From the NCBI RefSeq assembly GCF_014805685.1, contig NC_060906.1, positions 6,726,060 through 6,790,059 on the forward strand: DNA of 64,000 nt. Reading direction: 5' to 3'. Of the stretch, positions 51,875 to 62,400 are shown in pieces (within the stretch, counting starts at the first letter, position 1; every line of letters begins with the position of its first letter). The stretch comes from Silurus meridionalis. Lineage: Eukaryota > Chordata > Actinopteri > Siluriformes > Siluridae. The position numbers were made by a program, and so were the translations under genes. Below the pieces are notes generated by a model, which had not been told where the DNA came from, did not search any database, and saw only the letters and a list, made by a program, of their open reading frames with translations.

Positions 51875-52282
51875 TATGCTAAATAATAATAATAATAAAA
51901 ACAGAATTGCACCATAAACAAAGATTTAGGGGGGGAAAAAAAATCATGAAAAGATTCATTACAGAAAGAATGAGGATTGTTTTAGATCACTGTAATCACA
52001 ACAGAACAGACTCTGGGCTCAGACATGTTTTTTCCCCCATTTTACCCCCTGCTCTCATGTCGGGCTTTAGAATGTTCACTGATCAATCACAAAATAACAA
52101 AGGTCCACACAGAATCTGAAATGAGAGGTCAGCTCCTTAGGATGTTCCTGTGTAAACAGGGACAGAATGTTCCTCAAAGGTCTCCAAACACAGAAGCTTC
52201 AGGTCCATGCTCCTCATACAATGATCGTGAGAAGAACCATCAATACATCAGTCTGTCTCTGTCCTTTGCTCAAGTCTATCAC

Positions 52283-52402
52283 TCAGTCCGTCTCCATGGC
52301 CCCACTGTGGGACTCCTTGGACACCATAAGTCTCATCAGCTTTCCGTGCAGCTTCTCGATCTTCTTGACATCCTGTGCCTGATCCGTTTTGTACTGCAAA
52401 CA
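52283..52402 (-). CDS. srp9: SRP9 exon 3 and stop
   Basis: 39 codons plus TGA, from [20 protein letters not shown] to GAMETD. Acceptor tgcttttcag. Confidence 0.96.
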   Translation of the reverse strand, partial: CLQYKTDQAQDVKKIEKLHGKLMRLMVSKESHSGAMETD

Positions 52403-55400
52403 CTGAAAAGCACAGAAAAAGCAGTCAGAAATCAAATGTGAAAGAAACATGTCGGTCTGAGGATCGGATTTGCTGAGAAAAGGAACTCACCACGGCATTA
52501 TCTGTGACCTTCATACACAGGTTCCCGTCACAGTGGCGATATTTCAGCACGACTCGGACCTGCACAGAGAAATCCAGCGTTTAGGTGCATTCAATATTTA
52601 CATTTACACTGTACTTCGAGTGTGTGTGTGTGCCCAGTATGTGAATTTGTATGTGACTGAGTAGTTGTGTGTGTAAGAGAATGAGAGAATGAGTGTAAGT
52701 GAATGAGTGTGTAAGAGAATGAGAGAGTGAGTGAGTGAGTGAGTGAATGAGTGTGTAAGAGAATGAGTGAGTGAATGAGTGTGTAAGTGAAAGAGTGAAT
52801 GAGTGTAAGTGAATGAGAGAGTGAGTGAGTGAATGAGTGTGTAAGAGAATGAGAGTGAGTGAATCATTGTGTGTAAGAGAATGAGAGAGTGAGTGAGTGA
52901 ATGAGTGTGTAAGAAAATGAGAGAGTGAGTGTAAGAGAATGAGAGAGTGACTGAGAATGAGTAAATGAGTGTGTAAAAGAATGAGAGAGTGTGTAAGAGA
53001 ATGAAAGAGTGAGAGAGTGAGTGAATGAGAGAGTGAGTGTGTAAGTGAGTGAGAGAGTGAGTGTAAGAGAGAGTGAATACTCATTCACTCACTGATTCAC
53101 TCACTCATTCTTTTACACACTCATTCACTCACTCATGTAAGTGAATGAGAGAGTGAGAGAGTGAGTGTGTAAGAGAATGAGAGAGTGAGTGAGTGTGTAA
53201 GTGAATGAGAGTGAGTGAGTGTAAGAGAATGAGAGTGAATGAGTGAATGAGAGTGAGTGAGTGTAAGAGAATGGGAGAGTGATTGAATGAGTGTGTAAGT
53301 GAAGGAGAGAGTGAGTGAATGAGTGTGTAAGAGAATGAGAGTAAGTGAGTGTGTAAGAGAATGAGAGAGTGACTGAATGAGAGAGTGAGTGAATGAGAGA
53401 GTGAGTGAATGAGAGTGTGAATGAGTGTGTAAGAGAGTGAATGAGTAGGAGAATGAAAGAGTGAGTGTAAGTGAATAAGTAGGAGAATGAGAGAGTGAGT
53501 GAATGAGTGTGTAAGAGAATGATAGTGAGTGAGTGAATGAGTGTTTAAGAGAATGAGAGAGTGAGTGTGTGTAAGTGAATGAAAGAGTGAATGAGTGTAA
53601 GAGAATGAGAGAGTGAATGAGAGAGAGTGAGAGAGTGAATGAGTGTAAGAGAATGAAAGAGTGAGTGTGTAAGTGAATAAGTAGAAGAATGAGAGAGTGA
53701 GTGTATAAGTGAATGAGTGTGTGAGAGAATGAGTGAATGAGTGTGTAAGAGAATGAGAGTAAGTGTGTAAGAGAATGAGAGAGTGAATGATTGTGTAAGA
53801 GAATGAGAGTAAGTGTGTAAGAGAATGAGTGTGTAAGAGAATGAGAGAGTAAGTGTGTAAGAGAATGAGTGTGTAAGAGAATGAGAGTAAGTGTGTAAGA
53901 GAATGAGAGAGTGAATGATTGTGTAAGAGAATGAGAGTAAGTGTAAGAGAATGAGAGAGTGAATGATTGTGTAAGAGAATGAGAGAGTAAGTGTGTAAGA
54001 GAATGAGTGTGTAAGAGAATGAGAGAGTGAATGAGTGTAAGAGAATGAGAGAGTGAGTGTGCAAGAGAATGAAAGTGAATGAGAAAGAGTGAATGAAAGA
54101 GAGTGAATGAGTGTGTAAGAGAATGAGAGAGTGAGTGTGTAAGTGAATGAGTGTGTAAGAGAGTGAGTGTAAGGAATGAGTGTGTAAGAGAATGAGAGAG
54201 TGAATGAGTGTAAGAGAATGAGAGAGTGAGTGTGTAAGAGAATGAAAGAGTGAATGAGAGAGAGAGAGGAGAGAGTGAATGAGTGTGTAAGAGTGAGAGA
54301 GTGAGTGTGTAAGTGAATGAGTGTGTAAGAGAATGAGAGTGAATGAGAGAGAGAGTGAATGAGAGTGTGAATGAGTGTGTAAGAGAGTGAGAGTGAGTGT
54401 AAGTGAATGAGTGTAAGTGAATGAGAGAGTGAATGAGAGAGAGTGAGAGAGTGAATGAGTGTGTAAGAGAGTGAGAGAGTGAGTGTGTAAGGAATGAGTG
54501 TGTAAGAGAATGAGAGAGTGAGTGTGTAAGTGAATGAGAGAGTGAATGAGTGTGTAAGAGAATGAGAGAGTGAATGAGTGTGTAAGAGAATGAGAGAGTA
54601 AGTGTAAGAGAATGAGAGAGAGTGAATGAGTGTAAGAGAATGAGAGAGAATGAGAGAGTAAGTGTGTAAGAGAATGAGAGAGTGAGTGTGTAAGGAATGA
54701 GAGAGTGAGTGTGTAAGAGAATGAGAGAGTGAATGAGTGTGTAAGAGAATGAGAGAGTAAGTGTGTAAGAGAATGAGAGAGTGAATGAGAGAGAGAGTGA
54801 GAGAGTGAATGAGTGTGTAAGAGAGTGAGAGTGAGTGTGTAAGTGAATGAGTGTGTAAGTGAATGAGAGAGTGAATGAGAGAGTGAGAGAGTGAATGAGT
54901 GTGTAAGAGAGTGAGAGTGAGTGTAAGTGAATGAGTGTGTAAGTGAATGAGAGAGTGAATGAGAGAGTGAGAGAGTGAATGAGTGTGTAAGAGAGTGAGA
55001 GAGTGAGTGTGTAAGTGAATGAGTGTGTAAGAGAATGAGAGTGAGTGTGTAAGTGAATGAGAGAGTGAATGAGTGTGTAAGAGAATGAGAGAGTGAATGA
55101 GTGTGTAAGAGAATGAGAGAGTAAGTGTGTAAGAGAATGAGAGAGAGTGAATGAGTGTGTAAGAGAATGAGAGTAAGTGTGTAAGAGAATGAGAGAGTGA
55201 ATGGGTGTGTAAGAGAATGAGAGAGTAAGTGTGTAAGAGAATGAAAGAGTGAATGAGAGAGAGAGAGTGAGTGAGTGTGACTCGATGATTATGGTGGTGG
55301 TGGTGGTGGTGGTGGTGAAGCAGCTGTAACCGTTTGGTCTTAAACATTTTCACTTTTACAGCGATAAAAAAATATTTTAACGCGACAACACAAAGTAAAA

Positions 55401-55435
55401 ACTCGAAACGAACGGACGGGCGGGCGCGCACGCAC

Positions 55436-55471
<36 letters not shown>

Positions 55472-55570
55472 CGCGATCGGGTTTTAAAACTGCTTTACCT
55501 TCATCGGATCCGTCAGATAGAGTTTTTCTGCCGCCCGAGCAAACTCCTCCCAGGTCTGATAGTACGGCAT
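52283..55570 (-). CDS. srp9: SRP9, signal recognition particle 9 kDa subunit, 3 exons
   Basis: With SRP14 it binds the Alu domain of 7SL RNA and slows elongation while SRP delivers ribosomes to the ER. Exons in transcript order: 55570-55499, 52559-52491, 52402-52283, all joining in phase 0. The product is exactly 86 aa, as in human. Residues from [19 protein letters not shown] through [20 protein letters not shown] to [20 protein letters not shown] match the family along the whole length. The start has a conserved N-terminus and stop TGA is at 52283-52285. Intron 1 (2.9 kb) is mostly a GAGTGA-type minisatellite, which creates very long spurious reading frames. Inverted CCAAT boxes sit 136-157 bases upstream of the ATG. 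HENMT1 is divergent upstream. Confidence 0.96.
52491..52559 (-). CDS. srp9: SRP9 exon 2
   Basis: 23 codons, [20 protein letters not shown] and NAV. Acceptor tctgtgcag, donor GTG|gtgagt. This is the central RNA-binding part of SRP9. Confidence 0.96.
52676..55280. repeat. 2.6-kb GAGTGA/GTGTAAGAGAATGAGA minisatellite in SRP9 intron 1
   Basis: A complex array built from words such as GTGTGTAAGAGAATGAGAGA and GTGAATGA, nearly free of C on the plus strand. A short inverted stretch lies at about 53078-53134. The units often keep frame, which produces long [11 protein letters not shown] open frames on the minus strand that are not genes. Confidence 0.97.
55292..55317. repeat. (GGT)n trinucleotide run
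   Basis: Eight to nine GGT units at the end of the SRP9 intron minisatellite. Confidence 0.9.
55429..55470. repeat. (CA)n microsatellite
   Basis: CA run with an interrupted start, about 30 bases inside SRP9 intron 1. Confidence 0.95.
55499..55570 (-). CDS. srp9: SRP9 exon 1
   Basis: 24 codons, [20 protein letters not shown] and DPMK, donor ATGAAG|gtaaag. It matches the first human exon nearly residue for residue. Confidence 0.96.
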
Positions 55571-55705
55571 GATTTAACAACTAGTGATCTGGACAGGAAT
55601 ATTATAAACCACAGATCCTCGCCTCTGCCTCTGTCTTACTACTGCTCTATACCACATCAGCGAACTCAGAGGAAGGCAAACATGGCCGCAATAAGAACCA
55701 TCCTG

Positions 55706-55727
55706 ATTGGTCCGTTTTTGAACCAAT
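55706..55727 (-). promoter_or_regulatory. Paired CCAAT boxes upstream of SRP9
   Basis: CCAAT on the minus strand at 55706-55710 and on the plus strand at 55723-55727, 136-157 bases upstream of the SRP9 start, in a locally GC-richer stretch. Typical of a housekeeping promoter binding NF-Y; this is inference from motif and position. Confidence 0.45.
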
Positions 55728-55984
55728 GAGAGCGCAGCTTTATTGTCACACGTAAGCACTAAGTGCGCCTATGAGAGAGGAATAATACCTAATATTAATT
55801 ACAAAATATTGATTATTGATATATATATGTTCATTACAAAAGCTATACAATATTTAGTATTTGTATATGCGATTTATATAATTCACATGTTTTAATATTT
55901 TGAATTAATTGAGTACAGCCTGGTATATCTGCAGTTTAGACCCAGGTCACGTGGCTTTATTGTTATTTCAAGATGCTACATAAA

Positions 55985-56415
55985 AAAGACAAAAATGAAC
56001 ACAAGCAGACCTACATACAGGACAACATAAAATTCACAGCTGCAAAAAACCCACAACACATTACAATAACTGCCAAAAACAGAACAATAGATAGGAACAG
56101 TAAAAAATATGCTGGGATTTTATCAAGCCGTCTCATAATTTAGACACTGCTGGGCTTAGTAATAGAGTTGCTGTTGGGGGGACCATGTGAAGCTCTCTGC
56201 CAGTGAACACCAAGAGGTGTGGGCCATTTGGTCATTTCTACAGAGAAGACAATGATGGGCAGAGGAGACTGGTTGCCTGGTGTTCTCCTGAAGTGAAAAA
56301 CTACCTCTTTTTTTTGTCCACATTCAGAGTAAGACGATTCGACGTTCTTTCTGATGAGACCCATCACGGTTGTGTCATCAGCAAACTTGATGTGGTTTGT
56401 CACCCAGTTTAGGAT
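55985..56415 (-). mobile_element. LINE reverse-transcriptase fragment, minus strand
   Basis: The minus strand reads VTNHIKFADDTTVMGLIRKN, containing the FADD catalytic motif, then a frame-broken VVFHFRRTPGNQSPLPI and TPLGVHW stretch. It resembles Rex1/L1-like fish LINEs; the clade is uncertain. Confidence 0.7.
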
Positions 56416-56554
56416 AAGGTTCCTGTTTGAGTCTGGCCTCTTGGCGATCAGTCAGTGGTGTTAGGGGTGCTATTCCTAGTCCAGACTGACTAAGTCTTCC
56501 ACCTCAGAAAGTCCAGGATCCAGCTGCAGAGAGTTCAGGCCCAACAGGCTCTTT

Positions 56555-56685
56555 CAATTCAATTCATTTTTATTTGTATAGCGCTTTTAACAATGAATAT
56601 TGTCTCAAAGCAGCTTTACACAGATAATGTGGTGATTAAAAGTGAATATGTTCTTTATAAGTAAGTTTGTCTTAATCAGGAATTA
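56555..56685 (-). mobile_element. LINE 3'-tail copy, minus strand, very similar to 38.11 kb
   Basis: From aattcaattcatttttattt to ttctttataagtaagtttgtc it matches 38110-38223 with only about two or three differences, so both are recent copies. Confidence 0.9.
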
Positions 56686-57059
56686 GGAGGAATAATTGTC
56701 TTGAATGCTAAGCTGAGGTCTTTGAACGTATGTCTCCTTTTTGTCCAGGTGGGTAAAAGTGGTAGCCTTAAAGCACAGGGCTACACAGAGAAATAGTGAA
56801 AATGTCAGTGAGAACATCTGCCAGCTTGTTTGCACATTCTCAGATCAATCTGGCAGGAAAGTTTCTGGTGCTCTAATGGATTTCTTATCAACTGGACACC
56901 ACTTGCTACTGCTGAGAATGGCCACATGTACAGCTAAAAAACACACATCTGAGGTTACAGTGGAAACCAGTAAGATGGATTTGGAGTGTAAGTAATATAA
57001 ACACTCACTATAATGTCTGTTTTAGACTTAACTGTCCATTAATGACCAGTTACTAGCTT

Positions 57060-57245
57060 CATGATGGAGCTGTAATGAATGGACATTCAGATTCACTCAG
57101 TTGAGGATAAATTCCCTTTCCAGTCTGGTTTCTCTTAAGGTTTCTTCCTTATACCATTTCCATATAGTTGCATCATAGCTCTGACTTGTTATAAATATAT
57201 AATGTATATTCTAAACTCGTTCTGTAAAGCTGCACTCTGTTCTAC
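57060..57245 (+). mobile_element. LINE 3'-tail copy, plus strand
   Basis: gtaatgaatggacattcaga, ccagtctggtttctcttaagg, tctgtaaagctgc: the LINE tail in plus orientation. With the 56.56-kb copy it forms an inverted pair about 0.4 kb apart. Confidence 0.72.
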
Positions 57246-57804
57246 TATACACAGTGGTACACAGTACACAGTAAAAACCAGACAACGTTCCTCCAGTACC
57301 CTGATGCTACACTAAACAACATAGAGCTACAACACAACACAAGCTACATAAAGACAATATCCAGTGTTAAAAGTGCGATCCAGCTTGGCATTCAAGCTGG
57401 ATTCAATACAGTTGGGATTATTCTGGACAATGATGCAATGTTTGTAATTTTTGCCTTTGTATACCACCACAATGGATTTAAAAATGAAACGATCAAGATG
57501 TAATCCCATGGGCTTAACACAAATATTGCATTTTGCATTTTTTTTAATTGCTTTGCCTATAATTAATTGATATTTTCACAGCTAAGAAGGAATTAACAAA
57601 CCTGGCATGTTTACTGTTTAAACCTTCAAGAATGAACAAGAATTATGTTCATTGTTTAAGAATTACAGCTATATATTATATAAACCTGTCCATTTCGGCA
57701 GGTTCAAAAGTAACTGGACACTGCAGTAGACTATATTCATATAACCTTTGTAATTCATATTAATACCATGCAACTAAATATTCAGGTATTGTGTTTGTTT
57801 TTAA

Positions 57805-57859
<55 letters not shown>

Positions 57860-58270
57860 TGTCTGTCTGTCTGTCTATCTATCTGATTGTTATTCAGTGT
57901 CTGTCAAAAATTCGAAAACACCGAGTCTTGTATGGTTTGTAAGAGACAAGTTCATGTTCCTTTTGTTTCTATGCAACAAACTAGATCATCAGAGCCAGAG
58001 CTTCTGTGCTGCGCTCTCTCAGTCAGCCACTAGAGGTCCTCATAGAGATTTTACGTATTTGATGTATTTTCCTTAAAGTTTCCTTACGTAAACTGAATAT
58101 CAGGATATAAATTATACTTTTTTTTTTTTTTTGAAAATCTACAGAGTGTTACGTGTTTAATTAGGAGCACTTTGTGCCTCTATTAATTACATAGTGAGTA
58201 TTTGTGTGTTGGCCGTTGTGTAGATGCCTATAGGTTTAGTAGATGTTTTGAAACTCGGTCCATGCTGCAG
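57246..58270. repeat. HENMT1 upstream region with (GT)n and (TCTG)n
   Basis: 57807-57858 is about 26 GT units followed by TCTG/TATC units to 57883. The rest is AT-rich without a recognised gene. A HENMT1 upstream exon may lie here but I could not identify it. Confidence 0.7.
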
Positions 58271-58383
58271 GAGAAGTCGGCGAGATGCTCAGGAACAGGA
58301 GGAACAGATTCTTCTCGCCTCCTCTGTTTATCCAGAGGCACGAGTTTGTGATTGAGTTTGTGAAAGCATCCAGGCCCAGAACG
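58271..58383 (+). CDS. henmt1: HENMT1 first visible exon
   Basis: Follows a catgctgcag acceptor, so at least one upstream exon probably exists. ATG at 58285 begins [10 protein letters not shown] then [20 protein letters not shown], matching human FKPPLYRQRYQFVKNLV. The in-frame sequence before the ATG has no stop, so translation could start further up. Donor ACG|gtaaca. Confidence 0.85.
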
Positions 58384-59150
58384 GTAACAAAACTTTAACT
58401 AGATAGCTGCTATCCTGAGAGCTTCTGCACTGCCACGACTAAAGAAACAAGATTTGTTTGTTTGTTTGTTTGTTTAGTTGCTGGATTTAGGATGCTCTGA
58501 ATGTTCCCTGCTGAGAAAACTGCGGTTTCATCGCCACGGTCTAGAAGTACTGGCGGGCGTAGACATCGACGGCACCGCCATCCGACAAAACATGTCAGTA
58601 TTTTCTTTCATCATTAATTAATGTGATGGCTTTAATAGTGCTGAGGATTTGTTGTCTCTGGTGTGAATGATGGACCTGATCTTTGGCATTACTGTGTGCT
58701 AGGTATGCCTTAGCCCCTCTCATGACTGAATACCTCCAGCCAAGTGCTAGACCACTGACCATCCAGCTTTATCAAGGCTCCATCACTGAGACAGAGCCGT
58801 GCACCAAGGGCTTCGATCTTATCACCTGCATGGAAGTGTGAGTTCATTCAAACCTATTCCATCTGCTTTCATGACTGATGATTCTGAGTAAGATGCCACT
58901 GATGGTTTAAATGTATGATTTGATGTCCTGTTTTAAAGCATGGAGCACCTTCATCTTTGGGAACTGGGGAGGTTTTCAGATGTTTTGTTTGAGCACATGG
59001 AGCCACGCACTGTGATCATAAGCACGCCAAACTCCGACTTCAATCCTTTGTTTCCAGGATTAACAGGCTTCAGACACAAAGACCACAAATTCGAATGGAC
59101 CAGAGCACAGTTTCAAGCTTGGTAAGCCTTCAAATGTATTCATTTCTGTA

Positions 59151-59202
<52 letters not shown>

Positions 59203-59419
59203 TGGGTTAAATTCTGAGCTTATAGTGTCTGAGGTGTTTTTCTTTGCACATTCCCACCATATCCACATAGATACAACTTTCTTATCATTGCATAGTACAG
59301 GTCCACAGCAACGAAATCGTAACTGTGGATAATAGTAACAACTGTGCAAATAGTAACAACTGCAAAATGACAAGTGCAGATAAATATATGTAAATATATG
59401 CACAGCAAATGAATATAAA

Positions 59420-59481
<62 letters not shown>

Positions 59482-62400
59482 CATGTGTGTGTGTGTCCAA
59501 TATGAGGAAATGTAAATTGTTTGAAGAACTGTATAAAAGTTATACACAGTGTATATACAGATAGATATGTAAAAGGTAAACTAGGATTAAAAACACTTTT
59601 ATTTATCCAGAGATGATTCAGAATGTACAGAGTGGAGCAGAAATGTGTAGCAGTAACGTATCGGTGTCCTAGCAGTGTAGTGTGGAGTTCAGTAGTGTGA
59701 GAATAGATTGGGAAAAAGCTGTCCCTGAACCTGCTGGTTCTGGTGTGTATGTTCCTGTATCTCCTTCTTGATGAAAGGAGGTTAAACAGTTTGTGACCGG
59801 GATGTGAAGAGTCCTTGATGATGTGAGCTCAGTGCAGACATCTGCTGTGGTGAAGGTGCTTTGTGGCAGGTAGTTTGGTGTCAGTGATGCGTTGGGTGGA
59901 TTTGACCACCCTTTGCAAATCTTTTCATTCACACACAGGATAGAGGGAGTTACAATAGCATGCTCTCAATAATGCAACGGTAAAAGCTAACTTGAAGCTG
60001 GAGATTTGCTCTACTTCATGGGTTTCCTATGAGTTCACCAGGCTCCTCCCACCTCATTTTCCAATATTTACATTTATCACTGTTGTTCATTTGTGATGCT
60101 TTCCCATTTGTGTGGCTTTTCCATGAAATCCTGCTCTGCCCGCTGATGAATTCGTTTGGATGCATTTCTTTGTAAATTGTCAGACTGTTTTTGTAGATCT
60201 CTGAATTTAATTTTGTTTCTAGAAGACATTACAGCATTTGTAGAGATTAGTGAGTCTGTTCCATGCTTCTGCTCGGATCTCAACATCTGACATATAATCA
60301 TGGATAGCGACTCATCAGCTGAAGCTTAATCCCAGCAAAACTAAACTGCTGGTCATCCCAGGTGATTCATCTCCAGGTCATTAAACGACTTTCTGATCTC
60401 CCCTTCATCCGCTGCTCACAACCTTGGAGTAACCACAGACTGTTGCTAATCACATGTTGCTAATGTGACATGATCATGCTGGTTTCTTCTCCACAACATC
60501 AGAATGATTTGACTAATTATATAAGATCCAAAAATGGATATGCCCCCTCTAACCTGAAAGCTCTGATCACTCCTTGCACTGCATCATGCTCTACCAGATC
60601 TTCTAGCACCGCTCGACTGGTCTCTATTTTGCAACCTAGTGAACAAGTGTTGATTTATTCATTGATAGACTTCAAAGCAGTTTTGCACGTTGCTCTGGAA
60701 AAGGCCGTAAATGTAAATGCATGCAAGCCTATGGCCTACCACCACCATGCTTCACTCACGAGTTGTATGTTTTGGATAACCAGATCCTTTCTTTCTTCCC
60801 ACTCTGGGCTTTCCATCACTTTGGTAGAGGTTTATGGTTTATGTTTCTGCTCTTTTTAACCCCTAAACTGTGGAGGATGTTGGTGGTGTCGCTGGCTGTT
60901 GATGGTTTGACATGATCTATGATTATTTGGTTCTTCGAAGTTCATCCTAGATTTGTTGTCATAGCAAAAGATTTGTAAGCTCAAACCTGGTATGTAATGT
61001 TATTTTACATAATCAGAATTAGACCATGGCTTTATAAGGGAATAAGACATGGAAAATCTGTTGCAGAAGATACAAACTCAATTCCAAAAAAGTTGGGACA
61101 CTGAACAAATTGTGAATAAAAACAGAATGCAATGATGTGGACACTTTTTAAATTGCAACATTTTATTCAGAATACAGCATAGATGATATCACATTTTTAA
61201 ACTGAGAAAATGTATAATGTTAAGGGAAAAATAAGTTGATTTTAAATTTAATGGCATCAACACATCTCAAAAAAGTTGGGACAAGGCCATGTTTACCACT
61301 GTGTGGCATCCCCTCTTCTTTTTATAACAGTCTGCAAACGTCTGGAGACTGAGGAGACAAGTTGCTCAAGTTTAGGAATAGGAATGTTGTCCCATTCTTG
61401 TCTAATACAGGCTTTTAGTTGCTCAACTGTCTCAGGTCTTCTTTGTCACATCTTCCTCTTTATGATGTGCCAAATGTTTTCTATGGGTGAAAGATCTGGA
61501 CTGCAGGCTGGTCATTTCAGTACCCGGATCCTTCTTCTACACAGCCATGATGTTGTAATTGATGCAGTATGTGGTCTGGCATTGTCATGTTGGAAAATGC
61601 AAGGTCTTCCCTGGAAGAGACGACGTCTGGATGGGTGCATATGTTGTTCTAGAACTTGGATAAACCTTTCAGCATTGATGGTGCCTTTCCAGATGTGTAA
61701 GCTGCCCATGCCACACTCATGCAACCCAATATCATCAGAGATGCAGGCTTCTGAACTGAGCGCTGATAACAACTTGGGTTCTCCTTATCCTCTTTAGTCC
61801 GGATGACATGCCGTCCCAGTTTTCCAAAAATAACATCAAATTCTGATTCGTCTGACCACAGAACAGTTTTCCACTTTGCCACAGTCCATTTTAAATGAGC
61901 CTTGGCCCAGAGAAAACGCCTGCGCTTCTGGATCATGTGTAGATATGGCTTCTTTTTTGACCTATAAAGTTTTAGCAGGCAACGGCGAATGGCACGGTGG
62001 ATTGTGTTCACCGACAATGTTTTCTGAAAGTATTCCTGAGCCCATGTTGTGATTTCCCTTAAAGTAGCATTCCTGTATATGATGCAGTGCCGTCTAAGGG
62101 CCCAAAGATCACGGGCATCCAGTATGGTTTTCTGGCCTTGACCCTTACGCACAGAGATTGTTCCAGATTCTCTGAATCTTTGGATGATATTATGCACTGT
62201 AGATGATGATAACTTCCAACTCTTTGCAATTTTTCTCTGAGAAACTTCTTTCTGATATTGCTCCACTATTTTTTGCCGCAGCAGAATCGGTGATCCTCTG
62301 CCCATCTTGACTTCTGAGAGACACTGCCACTCTGAGAGGCCCTTTTTTATACCCAATCATGTTTCCAGTTGACCTAATAAGTTGCAAATTGGTCCTCCAG

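Noticed and set aside
53545..55467. 640-codon open frame on the minus strand (and a 311-codon one at 53129-54064) of [11 protein letters not shown] repeats
   Set aside because: It is the translation of a simple minisatellite inside SRP9 intron 1, with no domain and no splice or start support. The apparent start lies in the CA repeat.
55681..55729. Plus-strand ATG with good context (catggccgcaat) as an upstream HENMT1 start
   Set aside because: The short frame ends quickly in the SRP9 promoter region and has no donor joining it to the HENMT1 exon in frame with visible similarity.
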